From positions 34,758,436-34,822,435 of the forward strand of contig CAIIXF020000006.1 of the NCBI GenBank assembly GCA_903813345.2: a stretch of DNA of 64,000 nucleotides, in the 5' to 3' direction. Numbering within the stretch: position 1 is the first letter of the stretch; each line of letters opens with the position of its first letter. The position numbers and the translations under genes are program-made. Positions 1 to 13,200 of this stretch are shown in pieces. The notes below the pieces were generated by a model. It ran no database searches. It saw nothing but the letters and a program-made list of their open reading frames with translations, and was not told the origin of the DNA. The DNA comes from Owenia fusiformis. Lineage: Eukaryota > Annelida > Polychaeta > Sabellida > Oweniidae.

Positions 1-469
1 GTGGAGGGTCATGAATGAAAAAGAGCCCTCTGAAATTCCGTCAAAATTACAGGTTATTTTTTCATTTTTTGCTAAAATTACATGATTTTGAGGGCCCATA
101 TCTCACTGAAATTGCTACAATGTAGCGATTTTTCATTTTTACAGGCTAGATACACGTGTCAGGTCAACAGAAACAGTAAGCATGTGTGATTTTTAAAATA
201 CTACATTGTAGCAATATTTATTTCCGAATACAGCTGTGGGGGAAACTGCTATTAGTTGGCTTCTAGGGTACCTAGTATGCCACTATTTGGTATCAAAATA
301 AAGAGGAGGGGTTCAACTTTCATTTGAATAACGAAAATAGCGATGTAGGTCAAAATAGTTCCGACGTGAGCATGTTTACTACGCGTTTGTCCGTCATCTC
401 AGAATTGAGGAAATGGTAGCAAACGCGAGTTACAATGAATAGACACTGATATCTCAAAAAGTAACCCGA
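1..469. other. non-coding DNA, no recognisable feature
   Basis: No open frame of substance and no repeat that I can pair within the window. The sequence is AT-rich and lies downstream of the delta-catenin gene, up to the target duplication of the next element. Confidence 0.5.
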
Positions 470-477
470 CTCCCTAT

Positions 478-2579
478 TAGGGTGGTCCAAAATATGGCGA
501 AAAACCAACTTTGTTTCGGATCATCTTCCTCATTTGACTTACTGTTGTCCATGACCTAAAACACATGCACACCAAATTTTGAGACTCAAATCCCATTGGA
601 AATTTACCCACGCTTCGACTGAAAAATTCGGTTATTTCATGATTTTTTGCTATTTTCGATAAATTGCCATCTCGCTTTTCCTGGTATAATATGTTTCTAT
701 TTTTTCATAATAACAATTTTTGGATGACTCTTTATTACTTCATTACTAGGAACCCATACACCAAATATGCACAAATTTTGAGACAAAAATCCCATGTGAA
801 ATTTACCCATGCTTTGACTGAAAAATTGTGATTTTCACAGTTTTTTCTAATTTTCAATAAATTGCTGTCTCCATTTTCCTGGTAATGTTTCAATTTTTTA
901 TAATAAACATTTTTGAGGACTCTTTATTACTTCATAATACTAAGAACCCATACACCAAATATGCACCAACTTTTGAGACCCGACTCCAACTTTACCTTAC
1001 TACCGTCGAGAGCTACTTAGATTTTGAAAGTATACTTTCAAAATCTAACATGGTAGCTCTCGACGTGAGTAAACTTTACCCACACTTTGACTGAAAACAT
1101 TATGGTATAAGGAATTTTATTCCTTCTTCATCCAGAGAAACCATAAAAAAACTAAATATCAAGACTTTAACTCTTATTGAAAGGCGATAAATTCAGTAGT
1201 TTGGGGAAAATTTAGGAACTTTTACTTGTACCAGGTGGTTCAATAAGTTCATGCAAAAATGCTTTAATTTTTTTATTTTTCAATATTTGGTTTATACTGT
1301 GGTTAATATCATTCTTTGTAAATGACTTGCAATTGGTAACAATCTTGAGTGATACATTTTATCTAAATGAACCTGCTCGTCATTGTTTACCTAAGTTTGT
1401 GAACTGATTGTAATTGACTTTAAGTGCTATATGCTCTTATCACATTCCCTGTATACAGACATAACATGCAATATTTGTAATAAGAAGTGATGACTAGACA
1501 GAAACTCAAATGCCTTGAAGATTTTGTTTGTTGGTTTCAGTAGGGATACAACACAGGACTTTGTTAGGATTTGTGTGAGATGTCATATTCTTTCTCACAT
1601 CTCTGGGTAAGGTCAAATATCAAATCTGACTTTCTTTGGAGAAATGATTTTTTGATTGATCAATGTATCAATGGCATGGTCTCTGTTGTAACCAGTAAGC
1701 CTGTACCAACTCTTCAAGGGATTGGAGCTTCCACTAAGCTTTGCCATTTCTCTGAGCATGTTCATGCCCTGAAAGTAAGAAGATAGGATGAGCAATGCGA
1801 AACACTTAAGGTAATTCTGTATGGAAATTCGCAGAAAATCACAAATTTTTGGTTAAAGCATGGATAAATTTCCCATGGGATCTGGGTCTCAAAATTTGGT
1901 GCATATTTGATGTACATGTATGGGTTCCTAGTATTATGAAGTAATAAAGAGTCCTCCCAAAATATTTATTATAAAAAAATAGAAACATATAATACCAGGA
2001 AAAAGGAGATGGCAATTTATCAAAAATAGTGAAAAATCATGAAATAACCCAATTTTTCAGTAGAAGCGTGAGTAAATTTCCCATGGGATTTGGGTCTCAA
2101 ATTTGGTGTAAGGGTTCCTAGTATTATAAAGTAATAAAGAGTCATCCAAAATATTTATTATGGAAAAAAATAAACATATTATACTAGGAAAAAGGAGATG
2201 GCAATTTATCGAAAATAGCGAAAAATCATGAAATAACCCAATTTTTCAGTCGAAGCGTGAGTAAATTTCCCATGGGATTTGTGTCTCAAATTTGGTGTAT
2301 GGGTTCCTAGTATTATGAAGTAATATAGAGTCCTCCAAAAATGTTTATTATGAAAAAATAGAAACATATTATACCAGGAAAGGGGAGATGGCAATTTATC
2401 GAAAATACCAAAAATCATGAAATAACCGAATTTTTCAGTCGAAGCGTGGGTAAATTTCCCATGGGATTTAGGTCTCAAAATTTGGCGTGCAGGTGTTTTA
2501 GGTCATGGACAACAGTAAGTCAAATGAGGAAGATGTTCCGAAACAAAGTTGGTTTTTCGCCATATTTTGGACCACCCTA
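478..2579. mobile_element. non-autonomous foldback DNA transposon, hAT-like by its 8-bp target duplication
   Basis: The ends are inverted copies of each other. The left end starts TAGGGTGGTCC at 478 and the right end finishes GGACCACCCTA at 2579, and the match continues inward for well over 100 bp on each side. The element is flanked by an exact 8-bp direct repeat, CTCCCTAT, at 470-477 and 2580-2587. Inside the right arm a unit of about 190-205 bp is repeated (the motif CCCATGGGAT recurs near 1872, 2078, 2271 and 2459). The left arm carries two inverted, more diverged copies. A nested hairpin with arms GTCGAGAGCTAC/GTAGCTCTCGAC lies at about 1006-1062. There is no transposase frame, so it would need transposase in trans. 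An 8-bp duplication is typical of hAT (also P) elements; the superfamily call is inference. Confidence 0.85.
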
Positions 2580-2587
2580 CTCCCTAT

Positions 2588-3229
2588 AATTTGATGGAAA
2601 TCAATCGAACCCCTATATGAACAGGTACATTTTGATATATAACACGATGGGGGGTAAGCGTTTTAAAGTTGATCACGAACGCCATATGTGCAAAGTATTG
2701 ATATGAATTTTCGAATTTGGTGTTGGATTACGGTACTCATACCTCATGTTTCCATTCGAACATCAATGTAGTATCACATATGATGTCAAACACACTATTT
2801 TAGTTGATTATTTTATTTTCTGAGAAAGTACCAAGCATCACAATAGCAAATATAAGATTTGGACAGATGAACGATTTTTACTGGGATGCCACTCCAGCAA
2901 ATAAGGATAAAGCACCAAAGCAATGGATGAATTGGGACACAACTTGAGTATACCCCATATTTCCCAAATTTTAAATTAAGATTAATATTGTAAAGTGTTT
3001 AACAAAATTATCACTTTTTCATTCCATTTTCTACTGAAACAAATAATTTGCCCCGGGTGACGTCACTTCGGGTAACCATAGTTACCATAAAATCAACCAA
3101 TCAAATTGTAGAATCTTTATACTTGGGGCCAACAATCTTTATATTTGGGTCAACAATGTTTGGGAAATATCCGTGTAGTAAGTTTCAAGATGACTGGTCC
3201 AGTAGTATTGAATTGGCAACATCTTTGAC
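2588..3229. other. non-coding DNA, nothing recognised
   Basis: AT-rich sequence with no supported gene. Short frames in it have no family resemblance. Confidence 0.4.
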
Positions 3230-5470
3230 GTTACTTCTGGATCACCCTGTGAAAAAAAATCAGAAATGGCCTGACAATAGGATATTTCGAGTGGTCAAAT
3301 CTTGCTGGTTAAACCACACAATGATGCACTCGATGTAACATATTTACACAGACAATGGTATGATGGCACCTTGGAGAAATAAATCTACATCTTCCTGAAC
3401 AAACATGACCTGATACTCAGTTGAGTACAGTAGAACCTGTGTAAGTGGAACGCCCTCCACTTACGAAGGTTTTGGGTTTGCTGGAATTTATGTATCGCTG
3501 TAACACTGGAAATATGATTCTCCATTCATTGCAGGGGAGCTATATACCATCAATTATCCATTTGTTTTACTCAAAAAGGTATCTGACGTTCTTAATCCTC
3601 CTCATTCTTTTAAAAATTATTTTCTGATATTCTTAATCCTTCTCATTCTGCCAGTCTCGGGTACAAAGATTTGGCAATTAAGTTTTTAAGACTTGTTCAA
3701 AATGCTAATAATTCAATTGTTTTTAACTGACATTCTTAATCTTACTCATCAAGTTTGAAACAAACAGCAAGGGGTATTAATTAGTGGTAGAATCACATGC
3801 CCATCTCTACAGGAGGTGAATCCAATTTGCTGAATGATAATCTTTTGAAATCCTAATTTGCTGATTATCAAATTAATTAGTGGTAGCATCACGTGTTGAT
3901 CTCTACAGGAGGTTAATCCAATTTGCTGAATGATAATCTTTTGAAATCCTAATTTGCTGATTATCAAATTAATTAGTGGTAGCATCACGTGTTGATCTCT
4001 ACAGGAGATTAATCCAATTTGCCGAATGGTAGTCCGTGAAAATCCTAATTTGCCAATTATCATTCTATTACCTGTCTTCATACCCAGATATTACTGTTGG
4101 AGGTATTTCTGTTTACATAAGTATCAATACTGAAATATATGGAAAATTTACTGTTCCACTTGGCAGGTTAATTTTTCAATATTGGCGTCCACTCTTCAAG
4201 TTTGGAGGTGTTCCACTTACAGAAGTTCAATTAATTCAATGTTTTTTTAAAAAAAGGACTTTGAAAAAGCGTTCCACTTGCGAGGTGTTCCCTTATGGAG
4301 TTGTTCCACTTTGCAGGTTCTACTGTTTATAATAAATCAATTGAAGTGGGCTCCCTACCAGACATTACCCCATTGGGTACTTTTGTATTTGCCAGTGGGG
4401 ATATTAAATCAAGTCAAAATATGCTTTAAAACAACAACCCTGCAATATTAGCATCACTTGTAAAATCCCCTGGGTGCAGTCTATTTTTAAGTGGCATACC
4501 AAGTGGAACTCTAATGCATCTAGTGGGGTTAGGTATGGTGTCAAAAGTCAACAGTTATTGAAGAACAAAATTAATTTCATTGCAGTGGAAGGGATGAATG
4601 ACAATTTATTAGTGAAGCATGTTGAGGCCGAGGGGCTAAATGCTGGTGATCGTCACGTTCTGCAATCAGAACGAGTGACAACGTACTTATCACGACCTGG
4701 ACGCACTGGGGACACACTACGAACGGAAGTGTCGTACTTCAATCCTACTAGGGACGTATTACGATGTTGTGTACTCAAGCGTAAATTGCAGCCGTGAGTA
4801 CCCCAATCAGGAAAATATGGGATTATAAATGCGTTTATAATGCGATTATAAATAAATTAAGACGAGATGAACGTATTAAAAACTGCTTATGAATGAATTA
4901 ACAAAAATAGCTATCACACCAGAACCAGTTGTCACTGCGTTCTTCAAAACGTTGCCGAATCGGTTTTAAACTGTGTGCGAACTGAATGAACGTACCTACA
5001 ACGTTCTACGGACTTCTAACGAACTTCATGGACTTTCCCGGACGGGGAATGTGATTTAGCATTTTGAATCGATTCAAAATTCGATGGCGACCATACCGTT
5101 CTGTAATCAGGTAATGATGACCTTCTAGACTAAGGGGACGCGTTATACGACGTTGCACACCGACGTAGTGCGACCTGAACGAACTGCAAATGAGATGGAC
5201 GTATTGAAGACTGTTTATGAACGAAGTAGCTAATTATTTTAGACATATTTCCCGACCACAGTCAGATTGAGCACGTTTAACGACGTTTTCGTAGGACTGG
5301 CAAGAACGGGTAAGAACTAGTTTGGTGTGATAGGGGGGTTAATTGGAAGAGGAGATATGTAACATTGCTGTTCTATAACTGTCCATATTTTGATATTTTG
5401 ACATGTAATCCTTTGCGTTAAAATAAGGTTTATTGGTCTGTAGATTGTCTACGTTATTTTAGTCGAGCAT
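3230..5470. repeat. dispersed repeat family, copy 1 (interrupted by insertions)
   Basis: Segments 3230-3420, 4326-4640 and about 5330-5470 match in the same order and orientation a second copy at about 15475-16120. Shared landmarks include the stretch beginning TAACATATTTACAC and the stretch beginning GAAGTGGGCTCCC. Copy 1 has extra blocks that copy 2 lacks: 3428-4325 (a separate element, listed on its own) and roughly 4640-5330. The second block is richer in CpG and G+C than its surroundings and has no recognisable coding content, so it is probably another insertion whose ends I could not fix. Confidence 0.7.
3428..4325. mobile_element. Tigger/pogo-like MITE inserted in the dispersed repeat
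   Basis: The left end reads CAGTAGAACCTGTGTAAGTG and the right end is the inverse, with CAGGTTCTACTG ending at 4325; GTTCCACTT-type motifs also pair near both ends. The related copy at 15660 lacks this block, which marks it as an insertion. Within it, a unit of about 96 bp is repeated three times (about 3780-4060; the landmark AATCCAATTTGC recurs). There is no transposase. CAGT-type ends next to TA are typical of the Tigger/pogo group; the right-hand TA is not exact, so the class is inference. Confidence 0.65.
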
Positions 5471-8400
5471 GTCTTGATGCCATCATTTTATATTTGACTG
5501 ACATTTCAAAAAATCAGTATGATGTCCTTACTATAAAATATTTAACTGCCTGAAAGTATACAAGAGAGACCTAAAAATGTATTTCAGCAAGCCTCGGACT
5601 GGAAATTCTCCAAGACTTCAATAGATTCTGATGGATTAATTCCTGGGAAATGAAACATGTCGTTACTTACAAATGTGTTTTACAAAAGTTTGTTTTTCCT
5701 GACCAGTCTATGAAAAAATATTTGAAAAATCTCCATCCAAAATGAGGGAATTGATGATTAATTGGAAAATATTCCATATTTTTGAGCAACGGTGTTTAAG
5801 CCCCCCATTACTCAGCTGATATGGAATAATTAGTGATGTGCAGACCAGGAATTTAAAGACCCATTTCTCTTACTTCCCATTGCAGTTTGCAAGAATGAAC
5901 ATGATATCATCAATGCTTTTCAAACAGAACATTTGTTACTCAATTGACTGTGGACACTGATATAAAGTAGCCTGGCCAGAACAAGTCATGCCTCTCTATT
6001 TTCTCAATAACTTTCTCAATTTTGAAAATTTTTTCATTTTCACAGAATAAACTTTAATGATTTCCTAACATACAATTTTTTTATATGGTAAATGCCTCAT
6101 TAATTTCATTGTTACAACCTTTTAAAAAATAATGTCATATTCTGTTGATGGGTCATTTTTGTTGCCATTTTTTCTAAAAAGATACGAAAAATCTGTAGCC
6201 AAGAAATATTACAAAACTCAGTGAATTTAAATATTTTGTAAAATATACACTAGTCTAGTTTTATTAATTCAATTCTCAGTCATGTACATGTAAGAGACAA
6301 CCACCTTTAGAAAAATCAACCCTTGCAAAACATCCATAATGGTCATGAATTCCCTCACAAGAAAAGTGAGATGGGAAACTATAAAACAGACTGTAAACAT
6401 AGAGCTCCCTGAATTGCCTCTTCCTAACTTTGCCATGACTTACATGGCCTATTATAACCTGAATGGGCATTTTACCGGAGCTGTGTAGTTGACTGTTAGT
6501 ATAGGTAAACCCTTGACCATTGTGGATTATTTGTTATAAACTTTATGGATGATGAAATCAACCATAACAACCTAGCTACAAAAATCATTTAATCAATGGA
6601 TTTTACAAAATTCTTGGAGCTAACATTCAAGAATTTGATAGAATGTGTTCCCTAAGAAAATCATATTGTGAAATTCTTATTTACACATACATCTTTGATG
6701 TAATAAAAGTTCTTAGTTTGTAATTTGGGTGTTGAAGGGGAGAGGATATAAAAACCCATCAAGGTGTGAACTTGATAAGGGCAGTAAATCAGCAATTTCG
6801 AATTCTCATTCCATAAATGTCTCTCCAGGGAATCATAGTTACTAGTATCCATCATATATGTGTCCAGTAATAATCGCGCTGTTCACGATTTATCGCATCG
6901 ATTCAAATTTAAACAACCTTTTAGTAAAACATTGCAGCTGAGTAATCAATTTATCCAGTCCCCTTGGAAGTGATCTTGAAATCAGTTCAATTTATTATAC
7001 AAGATGGCATTATCATCCCCTTTAACCAAGCCATACTTATTAATAATATAATATTTATCATTGTGAAAACATAATTGATCAACAGAAAATACTGGGTTCA
7101 CAAGACGAGGGCTATCCCAAAATGCATCAGAAATAATCTGATTTTAGTTGGTAGAAAACGATTTAGATTTATATTACAAATATTTTACAGCAGCATTATC
7201 CCCTCTAAGGATATTATCCACCTTTCCCCTGGTGTTATCCACTTTTCATGAATGTTATCCACTCCAGGAATATTATCCACCTTGAAGGTAGCAATTTTAT
7301 CAAATATTTTCATTTAAAATCAACATAAATGATACTCATCTGATATCCCAGAAATCAATTACTTGAATTAGGCATTTATGATAGCGACTTTTTATTATAC
7401 ATGATAGAGATTGCAATTGCAATGTATTATATTGAATCTGATGAGTATCATTTAAATTGTTCTCTGTACATAAGCAAACTTCGACCTCAATTTTGTTACA
7501 TAAATAATGAAAATAGTTTGTTAAGATTAGAACTTCTTAATCCTCTACACATAACAGGCTTTGGTGTATAATAATAAAGTTATATAAAACTAGTATACAT
7601 GTATTATTTTTACAAGCAAACATAATAATAGGCAACAATTCTTTATACAATTTAACGTCACTCTAAAATCTCGGGACCACAGTATTTTACGTTTTGCCCA
7701 AACACTGTGTTGCAGTGATCTCCAAGTGATTTTTCTCAGCAGGTGCTGTTTTGATAAAAAATATCCTATTACACAAGATGCAAGCATATTTTCAATAGGG
7801 TGGCATATTATGTGCAATTTTTTATCAATGTACAGCACCCAATTGATCTAAAGCTCAGAAGATCACAGAGTTGGGAAAACGAAAATGATGTTCAGCATAA
7901 CACCATTAACAAAGTAAGCTATATGTGGAAGATGATCAATTTATCAGGAAGCTAGATAATATATTACATCTCCAAACATGTTTACACTTTGAGAATTATA
8001 CACGTACATGAATTATTATTACCATCATGAGATAATCAGTGATGAAGGAAATATAAAGTCTTGGCAGAACTGAAACCAGAAGTCATTGGAATTTGTAAGC
8101 AATGAAAGACAGATACACAAACTTGAATATTTATAACTCATAAAAAAGAATCATGTCTTTACCATCAGGCTGTGTAGATATAATACTTGAACAAAACCAT
8201 TAGTATATTGCAGTTTCAAAGGGAACAACATGTGTGGAAAGTAGGCTCAATTGGAAAATTACATTGCTTCATCTCTCCTTTACTGCACCATTTAAACACG
8301 CAGCAGTAAAGTTCATTTTATTGCCCCTGGAAATGCTTCAAGTTAGGACGACCCGTAATTTTATGATTTGAAAGGGTCAACAGACTGTCAATAAATCCTG

Positions 8401-9444
8401 TCCCTTTTTGGTGAACCAAAAACAGTGTATGGTGTCTACATTGTAGACAGTAACATTTGTTGACAAAGGACAAGGTATGGTGTAGTTAATGAATTTAAAA
8501 ATGTGTTGAGGTAGGGTCTCCTAATCCATGGTTTATAGAGAGAGGCGACCTGATAACTGTTTTATCCTTGAGACCTCAATTTTGGAAAAACATGTTATTT
8601 AGATGAGACATGTTGAATTTATGAAGAGAAAATACACATATGACTGTCAAAAATCATTTGCCATACCATTCACCATCTTTTCTATTTTCAAAATTACCAA
8701 TAGGCATTTGGTTGTTGAAATACCTGCCCAAAACTGTAAAATTGACATCATAACCATAACTACCATTATTTACTAGATCAGTCTATTGCTTATATTACAC
8801 TAAGTGATGTTGTGAACAAGATTGAACATAATTTCAAAAAATCATAAGAAAAAAAATTATCAAATGCCTTCAAAGCCGGGTCATAATTTAATAGCATTCA
8901 ATCTACTGTAGTTGAGCAGTGGTAGCTAACATCAGTTAAATATGTAGCAAGCATTTGAGGAATATACATGTACAGAAAGCATTTGCTAGTTTGAACACAG
9001 TTTGAAATGGTTAACATTATTTTTCATTACAAATAATTTTCTTTGTTGTAATGCAGTATACTGATCATTACAAAACCAAAGAAAATTTCAAAATGAGCCA
9101 TGTTTACCACGTGGATTTGTCTAATTGGTAAAGTGGTACTGCTATTCATCTGTTAAGACATGGGTCCTTCAAAAGGATCTAAATCTGTCAAAATAGCTGA
9201 TATACCCAAATTGATAAACAGGAGTGACCATGCAACATTTGAACAATCATAATCACCAATATATTGGAGCATAAGATGCACCTAAGGGATTTCATTATTA
9301 GGTGATGTTCCAATGTTATCATCAGCACACAATATAACTGGTGTTTCTTATCCTATCTGTGCATGTGATAGTTGAGATACATTTAAAATTGATCTTGCCA
9401 CTCTAATATTCAGTATCTTCATATTTTAGTTAGCTTGGAGCTGT
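5471..9444. other. AT-rich DNA downstream of the delta-catenin stop; no other gene seen
   Basis: Part of this probably belongs to the 3' UTR or the downstream flank of the minus-strand gene. A short degenerate repeat with the core TTATCCAC occurs at about 7195-7285. No frame here resembles a protein family and no RNA gene was recognised. Confidence 0.4.
8317..8322 (-). promoter_or_regulatory. candidate poly(A) signal AATAAA
   Basis: TTTATT on the plus strand reads AATAAA on the minus strand, about 1.75 kb past the delta-catenin stop. It is the nearest canonical hexamer I noticed downstream. A variant ATTAAA lies much closer, at 9952-9957. Such hexamers are common by chance in AT-rich DNA, so this is weak. 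Confidence 0.15.
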
Positions 9445-9461
9445 ACACACACACACACACA
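9445..9461. repeat. (AC)n microsatellite
   Basis: About eight uninterrupted AC units. Confidence 0.9.
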
Positions 9462-10075
9462 GAAAGTACTCATACGCCCACTAGGATCCCAAGATACATG
9501 CTTTCAAGGGACTCCTCATTTCCGCCTACATAGCTGAGCTTTCAAAGTTCAGTTGCTCCAAACAGCCTCATATAAAAATATCCTCAAACATGACATATGC
9601 AATGTCAGTATAAGTTATGGTGTCTGGCATGATCCATTATCTCATAAGCTACAGAACAGTTTCCACGCAATTATATATTGGTTCCTAATTATAAAATGAC
9701 ATATCATACAGGACATAATGTCTAAAAGCTCTGTGCGACAGAATGTATATGTGGATTATTGCTATATATGCATTAATGTACAAGTTTTTACAAATGTTAC
9801 CTACAAAACTGTCTAACTGAGGCAAAGTCCTACTCAGCTTTCATAATTGGTGATTTATAAAATACATGTTTAGTACTCCCGGCCTCCAATAGGTGGCACT
9901 GATCTCCATTGATGGGTATAATTGGACATGCAAGAGGACAATTCTCAACATTTTAATATTGTCCAGTCCAAGAGCTGTTGTTAAAATATGAACAACACAT
10001 ATCCAATGTTTGAAATCTATTCACCAGATGGCATAACATTTCCACTGCCACCTATAGGAAGCTAGAGGAACTATG

Positions 10076-10249
10076 TTACACCCAAGAGTCTGCACCCTGG
10101 CCACCCTCTGCAGGCATGCCCTCTATCTGCATGCCTCGTTGTGAAGGGCTGTGAGGGCTCTGATTTTGGCGTTTGTTTCGTTTGTCAACCTGGGCGTATA
10201 AAGGCTCCTTTCCTTGGAGATCACGGTTGCTAGGCTGCGACTGTTGACT
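10076..10249 (-). CDS. CTNND2: E23, last coding exon: C-terminus with PDZ-binding DSWV
   Basis: The acceptor ctccag precedes AGT; the frame runs 57 codons to TAA. The exon encodes a polar Gln/Ser/Pro-rich tail with [11 protein letters not shown] and ends GADSWV. DSWV is the PDZ ligand of vertebrate delta-catenin, ARVCF and p0071, which binds Erbin/Densin-type PDZ domains (family knowledge). p120-catenin lacks it, so this exon decides the subfamily. Phase 0 entry matches E22. The 3' UTR continues below 10076. Confidence 0.95.
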   Translation of the reverse strand, partial: SQQSQPSNRDLQGKEPLYAQVDKRNKRQNQSPHSPSQRGMQIEGMPAEGGQGADSWV

Positions 10250-13200
10250 CTGGAGACACAAAAAATAACCATTAGCAAACGAGTCATAACATGACAAAAA
10301 TATCACAACCTAAAAATGATTAAAACCAGCAAGTAAGGTGTAACAATTCATACGGATCCTGAATGTCAAGCACCAATCATGGAGCACCTACTGCAGGTCA
10401 CAAAAATGGTGGCTATATGAGTTTGCCATCGTTACTCAGCTAAGTGTTGATATAATGGCAAATATTTAAAGGAAAGGGACATGTCAAATGTGTATCATTA
10501 TTACAAATTACAAACCAGCTGTAATATGCTACACTCCATCTTCTCACATTGCTTTATAACGGGCAAACAGTAAATTACTGTATACGACATCATAGATGTC
10601 AGTATTATATTTGGAAAGTTGAAACAGGTTATGATGAACAAAGGATGTTCTTTTGAATCAGTGTATCACACTATGCCATCATAAAATAAAAAAGTGTTAT
10701 CAAAATGAATTTTTGAAACCTTCAATCAGGACATTCCTTTATATCTAATGTCACATAGCTGTCACATGTTTTTGTCTCTCATACAATTCCTTGCAGATAT
10801 ACAGATTTCTGCAATTTACATAACTTCCCCATTAAAGCTCATAATGAAGTTTATTTAAATTATCTTTATATCTTTATTCATTTTATAGTAAGTATTTTGG
10901 TAAAGGTAAGATGAAGGCACATTATGGTGAACAATCCAAATTAACTCGAATCTTTTATACAAAACTTGGATTGGATATACTGTCTGTACATGCAGGCCAT
11001 TCACACCATATCCGTAAAAGGGTTTTGTTTTTCAAACATTCATGCCAAAAATATGGGGTTGTGTCACAACAGTTCAACTGAGAAATAAGGGATGGCTTTA
11101 AGAGCATGCCTCTCCCTCCCAGGAACTGCACTGTCTCAAGTCAGACAGGTTCAAAATTTATTTTGCTTAAGTAAAATCTTATAGATGCTCAACATGATTT
11201 ACTCCACAATATTGCAGCTATCATTGAGACAGTAAATCAAGGCAGATTCAATAATAAGCCAGTTATGTTGCATAAAACAGAGTATAATAAACTAAAAGCA
11301 CAATAATTACAAGACCTCAATCAAATTGCCCTGAATATACACTTTATTTATGCCTTTAATTCGATAGTGTTGATGTTAAATGACATATACTGAACAATAA
11401 CTGAGTCTTGCAAAGGGATGTCATTAAGTTTGTTTCAATCAAGACGCAATATCTAGGTGTTAATTTTGGTCAATTGAAAGGCCTTTAAAAATGGCTTTCA
11501 CTTCAAATGTTTTTACATTTTGCCAAATTAAAATAAGTAATATTTGGAAGAAATTAAAATGATAGGATATAGCTTGAGTATTCCTACTCTATATCACATC
11601 TCCACATGCAAAATATCAAGGAGTACCAAAATTGTCCCGATTGATCGGATGTCTCTTTAACGTTAACAGGAAGTAGATTTAAGACAAGTTCTGTTACATT
11701 CCCAGCTAAAGTAGGACATTGGTTCAATGCCAACAAAAAATATCACTGAGGCAGAAAATAATAAAATACACACAGGCGATTAAAGAAACATGATCTATTT
11801 GTTCTATTTTAGAGATGATAGTTTTGAAATTACATCGTAAATTGTATCAGGTATATCATTTAGAACATTTATCACACCATTTGTAGATGTAATGACAGAC
11901 ATTTAATAGCAATCTAGGAGCGAGGACCTGGACAAATCTGGGGCTAATTTAAATAAAATATGAAAGAAACAAGAAAAACGGAATGGATAATACCAGGGGC
12001 GTGCTGTCCTGTAGGATTATTTCCTTCTTCCCCTGTAATCAGCTAATTGAAATATGGAAGGGGTGGATGATGTCCGGAGACAGGGGTTTGGAGAAGGAAG
12101 GAAGACTTGTGTCAACTGACAACTGCAAATTCTGTCATTTCCTTCCACCTGTTATAGATGTTAGGCATTTATATTAACTGTTTTATTGGCCTATTTGCAA
12201 TTATAAATTATACCTAGAATATAGAAAATGCATTTTTGTGTCAAATACATTTTTCTGCATACTGTAATTTTATAAGAATCTTAATATCGTATGAACAATA
12301 AGATAATAAAAAATTGAAGCAATCATTTTTCTGGGTAGTGAAAATGTTATCTTAGAACATAACTAGTTAAGTAAATATGTCTCTGGATGATAATAGCCCT
12401 GTCACTACCTACTGTCCTGACAGTACAGATTTGCATGCAAAGTGGCAATATGATCAAAGGTTCCCTAACAAAGTAAATAATTTCAAATTATAGGCCACAT
12501 TTCATCATCTTCTACTCGATTGCACAGCATAATGGACTCAGATTAAATTGATCATTTAACAATATACTATAGGCTAATGATTGAGTATCTATCATTGCAT
12601 AATGGAATATTATAATGGAAGTATAACTAGCCTATATATATATATATAAGTAAAAATAAGAAGAACTAATTTTCTCATTATTATTATTATTATATAACAT
12701 GATGGAGTTCGACAATACCTTATACAGACAACTAAAAGGCACTGCGATGGGTACAAAATTCGCCCCCACCTACGCAAATTTAACAATGGCATATATCGAA
12801 CATTTACTCATTGAGAAGTTAGCGTGTTCAAATTTAAACACAAATATAACTGAACATATCAAAATGCATTTCAAACGTTTCCTCGACGATTGTTTCATAA
12901 ATTGGCCGTTTTCCAACGAGGAGTTACAAACTTTCCTTGACGTATTGAACGGAATTGATTCTAACTTAAAATTCACAAAGGAAGAAAGTTTAACACGAAT
13001 TCCTTTTCTGGACGTATTAGTTATAAAGGAAAACACGAAACTGATAACGGATATATACCATAAAGAAACGGACACGAGGCAATACCTCAATTTTAGATCA
13101 TGTCACCCACGTCATACAAAGGTAAACATACCTTACAGTTTAGCAAGAAGGATCATATGCATCGTATCTGATACTCGCACACGACAATTTCGACTGGAGG

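Noticed and set aside
2206-2478. 90-codon minus-strand frame with a repeated KSHGKFTHAST segment
   Set aside because: It is a translation of the tandem units of the foldback element; no coding signature.
12770-13090. Antisense frame of 106 codons in the Penelope-like element
   Set aside because: It lies opposite the reverse-transcriptase frame and has no family resemblance of its own.
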